This document shows positions 1 to 5,419 of a DNA stretch of 5,488 nucleotides, in pieces. Both the position numbers and the translations under genes were made by a program. The notes under the pieces were generated by a model. The model made no database searches, was not told the DNA's origin, and worked only from the letters and a program-made list of their open reading frames with translations. The number at the start of each line of letters is the position of its first letter. Position 1 is the stretch's first letter. Source of the stretch: Gammaproteobacteria bacterium. Lineage in GTDB: Bacteria > Pseudomonadota > Gammaproteobacteria > Comchoanobacterales > Comchoanobacteraceae. The stretch is taken from NCBI GenBank assembly GCA_029243665.1, contig JAQWRO010000104.1:1-5488 (forward strand). Reading direction: 5' to 3'.

Positions 1-2
1 TC

Positions 3-704
3 ATGAATTTCTTATGGCAAACCATGGCCGCTCGACTATTAGAATTTAAAAAAATTCTTGGGCCAAATTTCAAACGTATATTGATTCTCGATCGAGACCA
101 ACCCGCTGCGCAAACATGGTGGGCAGAAGCGGGTGGATTTAGCTGTGATGCACTTACCATTCAAACGGTTAATGATTTTAATCAACTTAAAGATCAGGAT
201 GTATATGATTTGATCCTCTGGACTTTGCCCCCCATTCATTTAATTCAGGAGCCTATTGCTAAAGCTGTTTGGTCAAAGCTCAGAATGCATTGTAATGGTT
301 TTATGATATTTGTGACGCCAGGACCGATGAGTATCCCAGTTTTGAACCGAGTGCTTGGCAGTAATGTCCCCAATGTAGTCTCAGATTTTCATGACATCGG
401 GGATCAGTTAGCGGCAACTGGTTGGCAAAGACCTATGTTGCAAGGGCAGTCTTTACCCATTCAGTATCATAAACGTGTGACCGTATTAGAAGATTGGTTG
501 GCATTTGGTGAGATTGCATCTCATCCATTGTTAACTGTCAAACTTATTCCCGATCATGATTTATTGCAAACCTCACTCGATGCGCCAGTGGTCTTTGATA
601 TCACGGTTGGATTGGTTTATAACGGCCCTAATCGAACGGTCCAACAACAATTCGATGATGGTTCCATCGCCATTCCAGTAAATCAAATTAAAAAAAGAAA
701 CTAG
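3..704 (+). CDS. BioC-like (malonyl-ACP O-methyltransferase family) protein, SAM motif degenerate, probably 5'-truncated by window edge
   Basis: This resembles BioC-type class I methyltransferases, which use SAM to methylate malonyl-ACP at the start of biotin synthesis. Seen: residues 7-15 (TMAARLLEF) match the helix before motif I in BioC; residues 69-84 (DLILWTLPPIHLIQEP) fit the family's DLV..NLALQW strand and helix; HDIGDQLAATGW (130-141), followed by SLPIQY, fits the family's HDLGDAL..AGF block. Odd: where motif I should read LDxGxGxG there is RILILDRDQP (25-34), with no glycine, so SAM binding is doubtful. The first ATG is two bases into the window, no ribosome site can be seen, and about 20 N-terminal residues normal for BioC are missing, so the true start probably lies upstream. 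Its TAG overlaps the hemF stop on the other strand. An NDUFAF5-like or other divergent methyltransferase is an alternative. Family placement is moderate; activity is not supported. Confidence 0.6.
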   Translation: MNFLWQTMAARLLEFKKILGPNFKRILILDRDQPAAQTWWAEAGGFSCDALTIQTVNDFNQLKDQDVYDLILWTLPPIHLIQEPIAKAVWSKLRMHCNGFMIFVTPGPMSIPVLNRVLGSNVPNVVSDFHDIGDQLAATGWQRPMLQGQSLPIQYHKRVTVLEDWLAFGEIASHPLLTVKLIPDHDLLQTSLDAPVVFDITVGLVYNGPNRTVQQQFDDGSIAIPVNQIKKRN

Positions 705-1594
705 TCTGCTTTCGTTGTGTATGCCCAGTCTTTGGGTTGTAAGAAAGTACTTAAATACGCTTCATCTTGTTCTAAATTTGTATCTATTTGGTATTTCCAG
801 CCAGTGGAGGGTGGCATAGACATTAAGATAGACTCAATACGCCCACCGTATTGTAGACCAAATAAAGTGCCACGATCATAGAGCAAGTTAAATTCTGCGT
901 AACGTGTTCGTCTATGCTGTTGAAATTCACGTGCTTGTGGTGTTGTAGGTTTAGCATGTCCTAGCTCAAGAATTGGTTTGTAGGCTTGTACAAATGTGTT
1001 TCCAAGTGAAGAAACCCATGCAAGCAAAGTATCAAAATCAAAGTGATTGAGGTCATCAAAAAAGATACCACCAATGCCACGCATTTCTTTACGGTGTTTG
1101 AGATAAAAATAATCATCGCATTGTTGCTTAAATACATCGTAACAGTCTGGGTCTAGTTGGTCACATGTGTTTTTAATGGTGTTATGCCAGTGTTGACAGT
1201 CAGTTGCATTTGGGTAGAAAGGGGTCAGGTCCATGCCGCCACCAAACCACCAGGTCGATTCACACTGAAAAAAACGCAGGTTTGCATGTACACTGGGTGC
1301 ATGTGGGTTTTGAGGGTGAAACACCAAAGATATGCCTGTTACATAAAACTGCTTGCCAGCTAATTCTGGGTGACGTTTGGTTGCTGCAGGTGGTAGGGTT
1401 TCTCCTTTGATGGTTGAGCAGGCAATGCCTGCTTTTTCAAAGATAGGATGGTTTTCCAAAGTCATGATGCGATTGTGATAATCGGGTTTTGGTTCAAATG
1501 TTTCGACATGCCAAGTTTCATTGCAGAAAGCATTTGCCCAAGTTGTTTGGATTTGTTCAAAAAAGGTTTGTGCTTGTTTAATGTTGTCTAGCAT
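701..1594 (-). CDS. hemF: oxygen-dependent coproporphyrinogen III oxidase HemF
   Basis: This enzyme decarboxylates coproporphyrinogen III to protoporphyrinogen IX in the cytoplasm, using O2, in late heme synthesis. The 297 residues match the usual length (about 300 in E. coli). Family blocks seen in order: SVHANLRFF (101-109, with conserved His103), WWFGGGMDLTPFYP (115-128), YFYLKHRKEMRGIGGIFFDDL (162-182), RYAEFNLLYDRGTLFGLQYGGR (231-252) and ESILMSMPP (254-262). Odd: the glycine-rich segment that E. coli HemF has before VFEQAGVN is replaced by a glycine-free stretch (34-50) leading into IFEKAGIA. It is the last gene of the xseB-ispA-hemF operon. Its ATG lies within the end of ispA (ATGCTAG junction, 7-base overlap), with only a weak Shine-Dalgarno, so it is likely translated by coupling to ispA. 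The stop overlaps the convergent BioC-like gene. The identity is firm from several near-invariant motifs. Confidence 0.96.
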   Translation of the reverse strand: MLDNIKQAQTFFEQIQTTWANAFCNETWHVETFEPKPDYHNRIMTLENHPIFEKAGIACSTIKGETLPPAATKRHPELAGKQFYVTGISLVFHPQNPHAPSVHANLRFFQCESTWWFGGGMDLTPFYPNATDCQHWHNTIKNTCDQLDPDCYDVFKQQCDDYFYLKHRKEMRGIGGIFFDDLNHFDFDTLLAWVSSLGNTFVQAYKPILELGHAKPTTPQAREFQQHRRTRYAEFNLLYDRGTLFGLQYGGRIESILMSMPPSTGWKYQIDTNLEQDEAYLSTFLQPKDWAYTTKAD

Positions 1595-2418
1595 TGTCGT
1601 TCTAAATAATGGTTGGTAAGTTGATGCAATGGTTCTGGGTTTGGTAGTTGGTCAATATATTCAAAAGCTTGTGTTTGGTGTTTATGAATAAGTTTTTGAC
1701 ATGCCTCAATGCCTATGTGATGAACTAAGTTGGCTGAATTAGGTTGTTTCGTTTTGCCTGTTAGGCTTTGTGTATAATCAAACAAGTCATCTTCAATTTG
1801 AAAATAAATACCAATGTGTTCGCCCATGTTTTGAATTAAAGCCAAGGTGTCAGGATCATCAACTTCAGCACAAATGGCACCAAGTAAACAAGATGACTCG
1901 ATGAGCGCGCCAGTTTTAAGGCGGTAACATGCCAACAAGTCGTCTTTTGAATTAGGATTTTGAATGTCTAAACTTTGGCCGAGTGTCATGCCTTTGTGTC
2001 CAATGGCTCTGGATACTATTTGGATCATTTTTAAACATTGTGTAGGTTTGCCATCTGCATGCGCTAAGATATCAAATCCAAGGTTAAATAATGCATCCCC
2101 AGCTAAAATTGCTTGGGCATTGCCATAGGCTTTATGAACGGATGGGATATGTCTGCGTTCATCGGCATCGTCCATGTCTGGCAAGTCATCATGAACTAGG
2201 GAAAAAGTATGAATACATTCCAATGCTAATGCTGATTGATAGGCAAGTTTGCCTGGATCAGCAAATGAAGCATGTGTGGCTAGAAGTAATTTAGGACGAA
2301 AAAGTTTACTGGGTGCTTTAAATAAATGCACGATGGCTTTAAACAATACCTGTGACTCACTCAGTAAGTTTGGGTCTAAATGGGGTCGTAAGTCTTTTTC
2401 AAAATCAAGCTGAATCAT
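1588..2418 (-). CDS. ispA: polyprenyl (farnesyl-type) diphosphate synthase, IspA family
   Basis: This is a short-chain trans-prenyltransferase that condenses IPP with DMAPP or GPP to give farnesyl diphosphate, the precursor of quinone side chains and undecaprenyl carrier lipid. Seen: first Asp-rich motif DDLPDMDDADERR (77-89), AILAGDAL (103-110), GQSLD (147-151), KTGALIESS (168-176), and second Asp-rich motif FQIEDDLFD (196-204). At 276 residues it is shorter than E. coli IspA (299). Odd: the family motif GGKRxRP is PSKLFRP (36-42), keeping Lys38 and Arg41 but losing the first Arg and both glycines. The KxTYP region after the second Asp-rich motif is shortened and lacks its lysine (211-226). 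The aromatic positions just before the first Asp motif (HTFSLVHDD) look like a farnesyl-length product, but chain length is inferred. It overlaps xseB by 14 bases and hemF by 7. The usual neighbour dxs is absent. Confidence 0.9.
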   Translation of the reverse strand: MIQLDFEKDLRPHLDPNLLSESQVLFKAIVHLFKAPSKLFRPKLLLATHASFADPGKLAYQSALALECIHTFSLVHDDLPDMDDADERRHIPSVHKAYGNAQAILAGDALFNLGFDILAHADGKPTQCLKMIQIVSRAIGHKGMTLGQSLDIQNPNSKDDLLACYRLKTGALIESSCLLGAICAEVDDPDTLALIQNMGEHIGIYFQIEDDLFDYTQSLTGKTKQPNSANLVHHIGIEACQKLIHKHQTQAFEYIDQLPNPEPLHQLTNHYLERQC

Positions 2419-2629
2419 CTACGTCAAAGGGCTCAACCCCTTTATCTTTAAGTATCTCTATTTGTTGTTGTGCATTATTTAGCTTTTCTTGGCAGGTGCG
2501 AACAAGTTTAATACCGGCCTCATATTGCTTTAATGAATCATCTAAAGAAAGTTCGCCAACTTCAAGCGCATTAACAATTTCATTTAACTTACTGAGTTGG
2601 GCTTCAAAGCTAGTTTTATCTTTACTCAT
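2405..2629 (-). CDS. xseB: exodeoxyribonuclease VII small subunit XseB
   Basis: This is the small subunit of exonuclease VII, which several copies form with one XseA to degrade single-stranded DNA in repair. The 74 residues read from MSKDKTSFE fit the family: SFE.QL..L..IV..LE.GEL.L..SL..YE.G..L...C...L..A.Q.I.IL, a helical hairpin with a short acidic tail (VEPFDVDDSA). The start at 2629 was chosen because family members begin just a few residues before SFE. An in-frame ATG at 2653 would add eight residues (MSLLYNVL) that do not look conserved, and a TATAAT sequence lies inside that extension. Neither start has a good Shine-Dalgarno. It is the first gene of xseB-ispA-hemF, and its TGA lies 14 bases inside ispA. 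The xseB-ispA pair is a common gammaproteobacterial arrangement. The identity is strong and the start is less certain. Confidence 0.92.
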   Translation of the reverse strand: MSKDKTSFEAQLSKLNEIVNALEVGELSLDDSLKQYEAGIKLVRTCQEKLNNAQQQIEILKDKGVEPFDVDDSA

Positions 2630-2635
2630 AAGGAC

Positions 2636-2641
2636 ATTATA
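2636..2641 (-). promoter_or_regulatory. possible -10 element for the xseB operon
   Basis: The minus strand reads TATAAT here, six bases before the preferred xseB ATG. The hexamer 17 bases upstream is only T-rich (TTTTTA), a poor -35. If it is used, transcription would begin at or next to the ATG, giving a nearly leaderless message, in line with the lack of a Shine-Dalgarno. If translation really starts at 2653, this cannot be the only promoter. Confidence 0.3.
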
Positions 2642-2676
2642 CAGTAAAGACATCTTAATAAAAACACATTTTTGAG

Positions 2677-2705
2677 TGGAAAAAAAAACTCATCCTGTCT
2701 ATGAT
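2677..2705 (+). promoter_or_regulatory. putative sigma70 promoter for the LPD7-like gene
   Basis: TGGAAA (2677-2682) and TATGAT (2700-2705) are separated by 17 bases and match the TTGACA/TATAAT consensus at four and five positions respectively. A run of nine A residues covers 2680-2688. The -10 is embedded in the perfect small inverted repeat TCTAT-G-ATAGA (2698-2708). The predicted start of transcription is near 2712, about 20 bases before the GTG. It lies in the divergent gap between xseB and the rightward gene. Prediction by eye only. Confidence 0.4.
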
Positions 2706-2722
2706 AGATATATTCAATAAAC

Positions 2723-2727
2723 AGGAG
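2723..2727 (+). promoter_or_regulatory. Shine-Dalgarno AGGAG that fixes a GTG start
   Basis: AGGAG ends six bases before the GTG at 2734, an ideal spacing. No in-frame ATG lies nearby, so this site decides the start codon of the 207-residue protein. Confidence 0.8.
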
Positions 2728-2733
2728 TGAATT

Positions 2734-3357
2734 GTGTCCAATCCAAGCCAAGAAGCAGGTCTTCATTTTCTCAGAGAAAATCGGTATCCTTTTTTAAGAA
2801 TTACTTCACTTGGCACCAAACCTGTTGATCCTGAAGTGTTTTTCACTACTTACGAAAAAAATGTATCGTTCACTGGTTGGCTAGTGAAATACTGGCCAGC
2901 AGATTCTATATCACCTGCTGCAGTGGCATGTGCACCATTCGATCCTTATGAGTCAGGTGAGCTAGATGCTGATATGACAGGCAACCCTGGAAGTGACATC
3001 GCAGTGCCACCTTCTGATAGAAGCATTGCCACACAGTGTTTTAAGACTGCAGGTGAGGTTGTATTGATGGTTTTGGAGCAAGGTTGGACAGGTGTTAAAA
3101 TCATTGAGGGATCAGAACTCATGAAATGGTGTATGTGGGCCATGTGTCGCGTTAATGGTTTGAATTGTGAAGGATATGAGCCAACAGATGATAATGATGC
3201 CATGGGTCGATACAATCGTTCTGAAGCACTCTTGCAGGCATATGATCAAAGACAGCCCACATTTGATGCATCGTTGGTGCTTAGCGCATCCAGTGGTGGT
3301 GATGGTGATGAGGTCATTCCTTTTGATTTTCCAGAAATAACCGACGAAGATATATAG
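2734..3357 (+). CDS. unknown 207-residue protein with an LPD7-like domain, GTG start
   Basis: No full-length family is recognised. Residues 97-155 (from SIATQCFKTAGEVV through GWTGVKIIEGSELMKWCMWAMCRVNGLNCEGYEPTDDD-like sequence) follow the pattern of LPD7, a large-polyvalent-protein-associated domain: a helix, then kGW..I.v.Gs.e....aW..a...Gl.v.GYePt..d. LPD7 is known mainly as a module in plasmid relaxases and other large mobile-element proteins, so a small standalone copy is unusual; its biochemical role is not established. The N-terminal part (1-96) is unassigned, aromatic and proline-containing (FTGWLVKYWP). The C-terminus (185-207) is Ser/Gly-rich and then acidic (PEITDEDI). There is no signal peptide or membrane helix. 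The GTG start has a strong Shine-Dalgarno. It is transcribed away from the xseB operon and is followed after 89 bases by another unknown gene on the same strand. The reading frame is confident; the domain call is moderate. Confidence 0.85.
   Translation: MSNPSQEAGLHFLRENRYPFLRITSLGTKPVDPEVFFTTYEKNVSFTGWLVKYWPADSISPAAVACAPFDPYESGELDADMTGNPGSDIAVPPSDRSIATQCFKTAGEVVLMVLEQGWTGVKIIEGSELMKWCMWAMCRVNGLNCEGYEPTDDNDAMGRYNRSEALLQAYDQRQPTFDASLVLSASSGGDGDEVIPFDFPEITDEDI
3022..3198 (+). other. LPD7-like domain region within the 207-residue protein
   Basis: Encodes residues 97-155. The diagnostic positions seen are EQGW (115-118), the V-I-EGSE stretch (121-128), the Trp pair in KWCMWA (131-136), NGL (141-143) and GYEPTDD (147-153). 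The match is by remembered family pattern only, not by a profile search. Confidence 0.55.
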
Positions 3358-3405
3358 TTTTTACAACAACTTAGGCGTCATCTTTCTAATCTTATTCTCC
3401 TTATA

Positions 3406-3414
3406 TGCTATAAT
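3406..3414 (+). promoter_or_regulatory. extended -10 promoter of the 643-residue protein gene
   Basis: TGCTATAAT is a perfect extended -10 (TG-N-TATAAT). No hexamer resembling TTGACA lies 16-18 bases upstream (the sequence there is CTAATC-like), which is tolerated by extended -10 promoters. It could also imply an activator acting in the T-rich stretch at 3380-3402. Predicted start of transcription is near 3421, giving a 5' leader of about 26 bases. Its presence suggests that this gene can be transcribed independently of the LPD7-like gene. Confidence 0.55.
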
Positions 3415-3437
3415 AAAATAGTAATAATAAGCATGAT

Positions 3438-3442
3438 GAGGT
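3438..3442 (+). promoter_or_regulatory. Shine-Dalgarno GAGGT for the ATG at 3447
   Basis: GAGGT ends four bases before the ATG at 3447. Two upstream ATGs (3433 and 3436) are out of frame and have no ribosome site, so this element selects 3447. Confidence 0.65.
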
Positions 3443-3446
3443 TGGT

Positions 3447-5378
3447 ATGCCAGAAGGTAATGAAGTTTACAAAGAGCCAGAAAATTCGAACATAGAGCCC
3501 AACAAGCCCATGGGGCTAGCAGGTATTAAGTCTAAAGATGTGCAGGGCAACTTTTTTAATCGCAACTTTAATCGCAACTATTTTTATCGTTATGAGATTC
3601 AGGATCAGCAAAAAAAAAGATTTTTAGCGGCTGAAGTATATAATAAAGAATTTTTTGCTCAGACTGAAACAGAAAAGAATAAAAACATTGAAACATATAG
3701 TGGTATGGTGGCTGCATGGCAAGAATTCTATGGTGCTCAGGCTGTTTATGGCTCAAAACAAAGTTATGGTTTGAGTACGCATGCCAGCAGTGGTGATGAT
3801 GCTAGGTTCATTAGAGGATCGCTTACAGATGACACTATGTTTGAAGCCACAACTAATGATTCAGGAACAACTTACTCATTTAAAAAAACTTATTTAAGGT
3901 CAAATTCACAACGTGAAAGTGGACAATTGTATCAATATGCTGTTGAGGAAGGTGGTCAAGATAAACTAAGAACCATCACTTGTTCGCTTGGTAAGTTGCA
4001 TCAGGCGGTTGGGATGGTTGCTGTAGCTATTGGTGGAGGGTCTAGGCCGCCTGATATTAAGACATTTGAAGGGCATTATTTGGTTAAACATGAAGCTGAT
4101 AATGAGTATGAATACAATAATGGTGTTCAATCAAAGCTTGTGCCTGCGAAATCCTTTCCATCATATTTGTACACAAGTATGGGTTTTTCTGCAGCAAATG
4201 CATCAGGATTGTTCTCTGACGATAAAAAATTGCAAGATCAAATAGCAATAACAGAAGGCCTTCATAGGGGTAATAATACGATATACCAATTGGCAAAGAT
4301 GTCATCTGTTATGGATGCGCATGCAGCCATAGATATTATTTCTGAAGCAATCGATGAAGTAAATAAAATACAAGATACAAATGATTCCCTAGTAGGTGAA
4401 ACTGATCCACTAATCATTCTTAAGGGTGAATTAAATGGTAAAGATGGATTGTCAGCATTTAAAGAAGGTGATCAATGGAAGCCAGAATTTGTTGAAGCAT
4501 TGAAGCCGTTGATTGAAAGAAATAAAGAAAAAAATATTTTAAGCGGAGAATTTATCAAAAAGGGCCTTATGAGAATTGCCAACATCAGTGGTGTTCCAAG
4601 AGCACTTGCTGCATTAAGGGATAAAAGAAAAGATCCAAAAAACGAAAAACCCCCTGTTTTTCATTATAATGGCAAGGATAAAATTGAGCTCGATTATCAA
4701 AGTTTAACTGGTGTACATTCAGATAAACCAAGTGAGCAAGAATTAGAAGTGCATAAAACGCTTAAAAAATATAATACAGGCGCAGATTCAAATGTGAAAA
4801 ATACATCTGTTGTAGATGGAATCTTTTCTAGCGGTAGTGTTTTTAGTCGCTTAAATAAATGGAGTATATTTAAAGAAGATGTATTAGATACATTAGAGCA
4901 AAGAGAGCAAGCCATTGAAGTCAATAATGCTTTAAAGGCAATTAATGAGGCAAGTGAAGGATATTTTAAAACGCATCAAGAACAAATAGAAGAACTTGAA
5001 AACAATATTAAGGATGAACCTGACCAGGCCAGTAAAAAATGTAAAGTTTTGCAAGATAATTTAAAAGGTTTAAAAGAAAAATTTGAAGAGTTTAAAGAAA
5101 ATGTTGAAAAATTAAAAGAAAATGTATGTAACAAGTTGTGCGAGAAAGTAGACGGCGTGTTTAAATTATTTCAAAGTTTAACAAGTAATGATGTGCAACC
5201 TACAGGTATGAATGCAGATGATAATGAGGCTTGTGAAAATATTTTTAGTAAAGCTAAAAGTAAAATAACAACAGCTAGTGAAACAGCCTCAGAGGCACAG
5301 CAAAGTCTTGATAGTTATAAACCACCGGAAGTGTCGAATGAGCCGAAAGATCAGATTATAAAAGCAAAGTTTACATAG
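3447..5378 (+). CDS. unknown 643-residue protein with coiled-coil C-terminal third; candidate effector-like protein
   Basis: I do not recognise this family. There is no signal peptide, and the only notable hydrophobic stretch (AVGMVAVAIGGG, 187-198) is too short and glycine-rich to be a clear membrane helix. Layout seen: a polar N-terminus (1-30); a tandem FNRN-FNRN motif followed by YFYRYE (37-50); a mixed, probably globular region with many Gly/Tyr/Ser (80-280); a helical, basic/acidic region (280-400); a linker; and a long charged helix region (about 500-568) whose hydrophobic residues L535, L539, L542, F546, F549, V553, L556, V560 follow a 4-3 heptad. The tail (605-643) is Ser/Thr/Ala/Glu-rich and ends IIKAKFT, in general character like C-terminal Dot/Icm signals, but this is weak evidence. 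Base use is more A+T-rich than in the housekeeping genes (17 G+C of 60 at 4741-4800, against 25 of 60 at 3121-3180). It has its own promoter and Shine-Dalgarno. No catalytic motif was identified. Confidence 0.85.
   Translation: MPEGNEVYKEPENSNIEPNKPMGLAGIKSKDVQGNFFNRNFNRNYFYRYEIQDQQKKRFLAAEVYNKEFFAQTETEKNKNIETYSGMVAAWQEFYGAQAVYGSKQSYGLSTHASSGDDARFIRGSLTDDTMFEATTNDSGTTYSFKKTYLRSNSQRESGQLYQYAVEEGGQDKLRTITCSLGKLHQAVGMVAVAIGGGSRPPDIKTFEGHYLVKHEADNEYEYNNGVQSKLVPAKSFPSYLYTSMGFSAANASGLFSDDKKLQDQIAITEGLHRGNNTIYQLAKMSSVMDAHAAIDIISEAIDEVNKIQDTNDSLVGETDPLIILKGELNGKDGLSAFKEGDQWKPEFVEALKPLIERNKEKNILSGEFIKKGLMRIANISGVPRALAALRDKRKDPKNEKPPVFHYNGKDKIELDYQSLTGVHSDKPSEQELEVHKTLKKYNTGADSNVKNTSVVDGIFSSGSVFSRLNKWSIFKEDVLDTLEQREQAIEVNNALKAINEASEGYFKTHQEQIEELENNIKDEPDQASKKCKVLQDNLKGLKEKFEEFKENVEKLKENVCNKLCEKVDGVFKLFQSLTSNDVQPTGMNADDNEACENIFSKAKSKITTASETASEAQQSLDSYKPPEVSNEPKDQIIKAKFT
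3555..3578 (+). repeat. perfect 12-base tandem duplication encoding FNRN-FNRN
   Basis: TTTAATCGCAAC occurs twice head to tail (3555-3566 and 3567-3578), in frame, coding residues 37-44 of the 643-residue protein. Identity at the DNA level suggests a recent duplication or slippage. Confidence 0.85.
4947..5150 (+). other. coiled-coil coding region of the 643-residue protein
   Basis: Encodes residues 501-568. The clearest part is 535-560, with eight consecutive hydrophobic heptad positions. Two adjacent heptads are near-identical (EEFKENV at 547-553 and EKLKENV at 554-560), and an 11-base DNA repeat, AAAGAAAATGT at 5094-5104 and 5115-5125, has a 21-base period. This suggests growth of the helix by heptad duplication. 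A Pro/Asp break (DEPDQ, 523-527) separates it from an earlier helix at 501-522. Oligomerisation or partner binding is the likely use. Confidence 0.7.
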
Positions 5379-5405
5379 TTAAAAATTGAGATGGAACATT
5401 TGTTT

Positions 5406-5412
5406 GGAGAGG
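5406..5412 (+). promoter_or_regulatory. Shine-Dalgarno GGAGAGG of the partial downstream gene
   Basis: GGAGAGG is followed by T and then two in-frame ATGs at 5414 and 5420. GAGGT (5409-5413) lies six bases before 5420, a normal spacing, while 5414 is only reachable by pairing with the first GGAG (four-base gap). This favours 5420. Confidence 0.6.
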
Positions 5413-5419
5413 TATGAAT

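Noticed and set aside
2654..2659. CTTAAT considered as a PmrA-box half site (effector regulation in Legionella/Coxiella)
   Set aside because: Only one half is present. No second TTAA-type half at the right distance was seen, and it does not sit near a good -10. The T-rich stretch at 3380-3402 likewise did not fit the direct repeat.
2352..2675. 107-residue open frame on the plus strand antisense to ispA/xseB
   Set aside because: It is Ser/Leu-rich shadow coding opposite two confidently identified genes, with no ribosome site or family resemblance.
2673..2692. TGAGT...ACTCA inverted repeat around the A run, considered as a terminator or operator
   Set aside because: The stem is five base pairs with a ten-base A-rich loop and no following T tract in a useful orientation; too weak.
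187..3000. Search for tRNA, rRNA, riboswitch, CRISPR repeats or insertion-sequence ends
   Set aside because: Nothing with the required structure or repeat pattern was seen here or in the rest of the window. The gaps between genes are all under 100 bases.
2946..3215. 89-residue minus-strand open frame inside the LPD7-like gene
   Set aside because: It is antisense to a gene with a strong start signal and recognisable domain pattern, and has no promoter or ribosome site of its own.
3433..3495. Short out-of-frame reading frame starting at two ATGs just before 3447 and overlapping the 643-residue gene
   Set aside because: No Shine-Dalgarno precedes it, and the GAGGT element lies inside it, placed for the ATG at 3447. 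The 20 codons show nothing leader-peptide-like.
4005..4040. Hydrophobic AVGMVAVAIGGG stretch of the 643-residue protein as a membrane helix
   Set aside because: About 12 residues, glycine-rich and flanked by polar residues; too short to span a membrane and more likely a buried strand or nucleotide-like loop without a recognisable motif.
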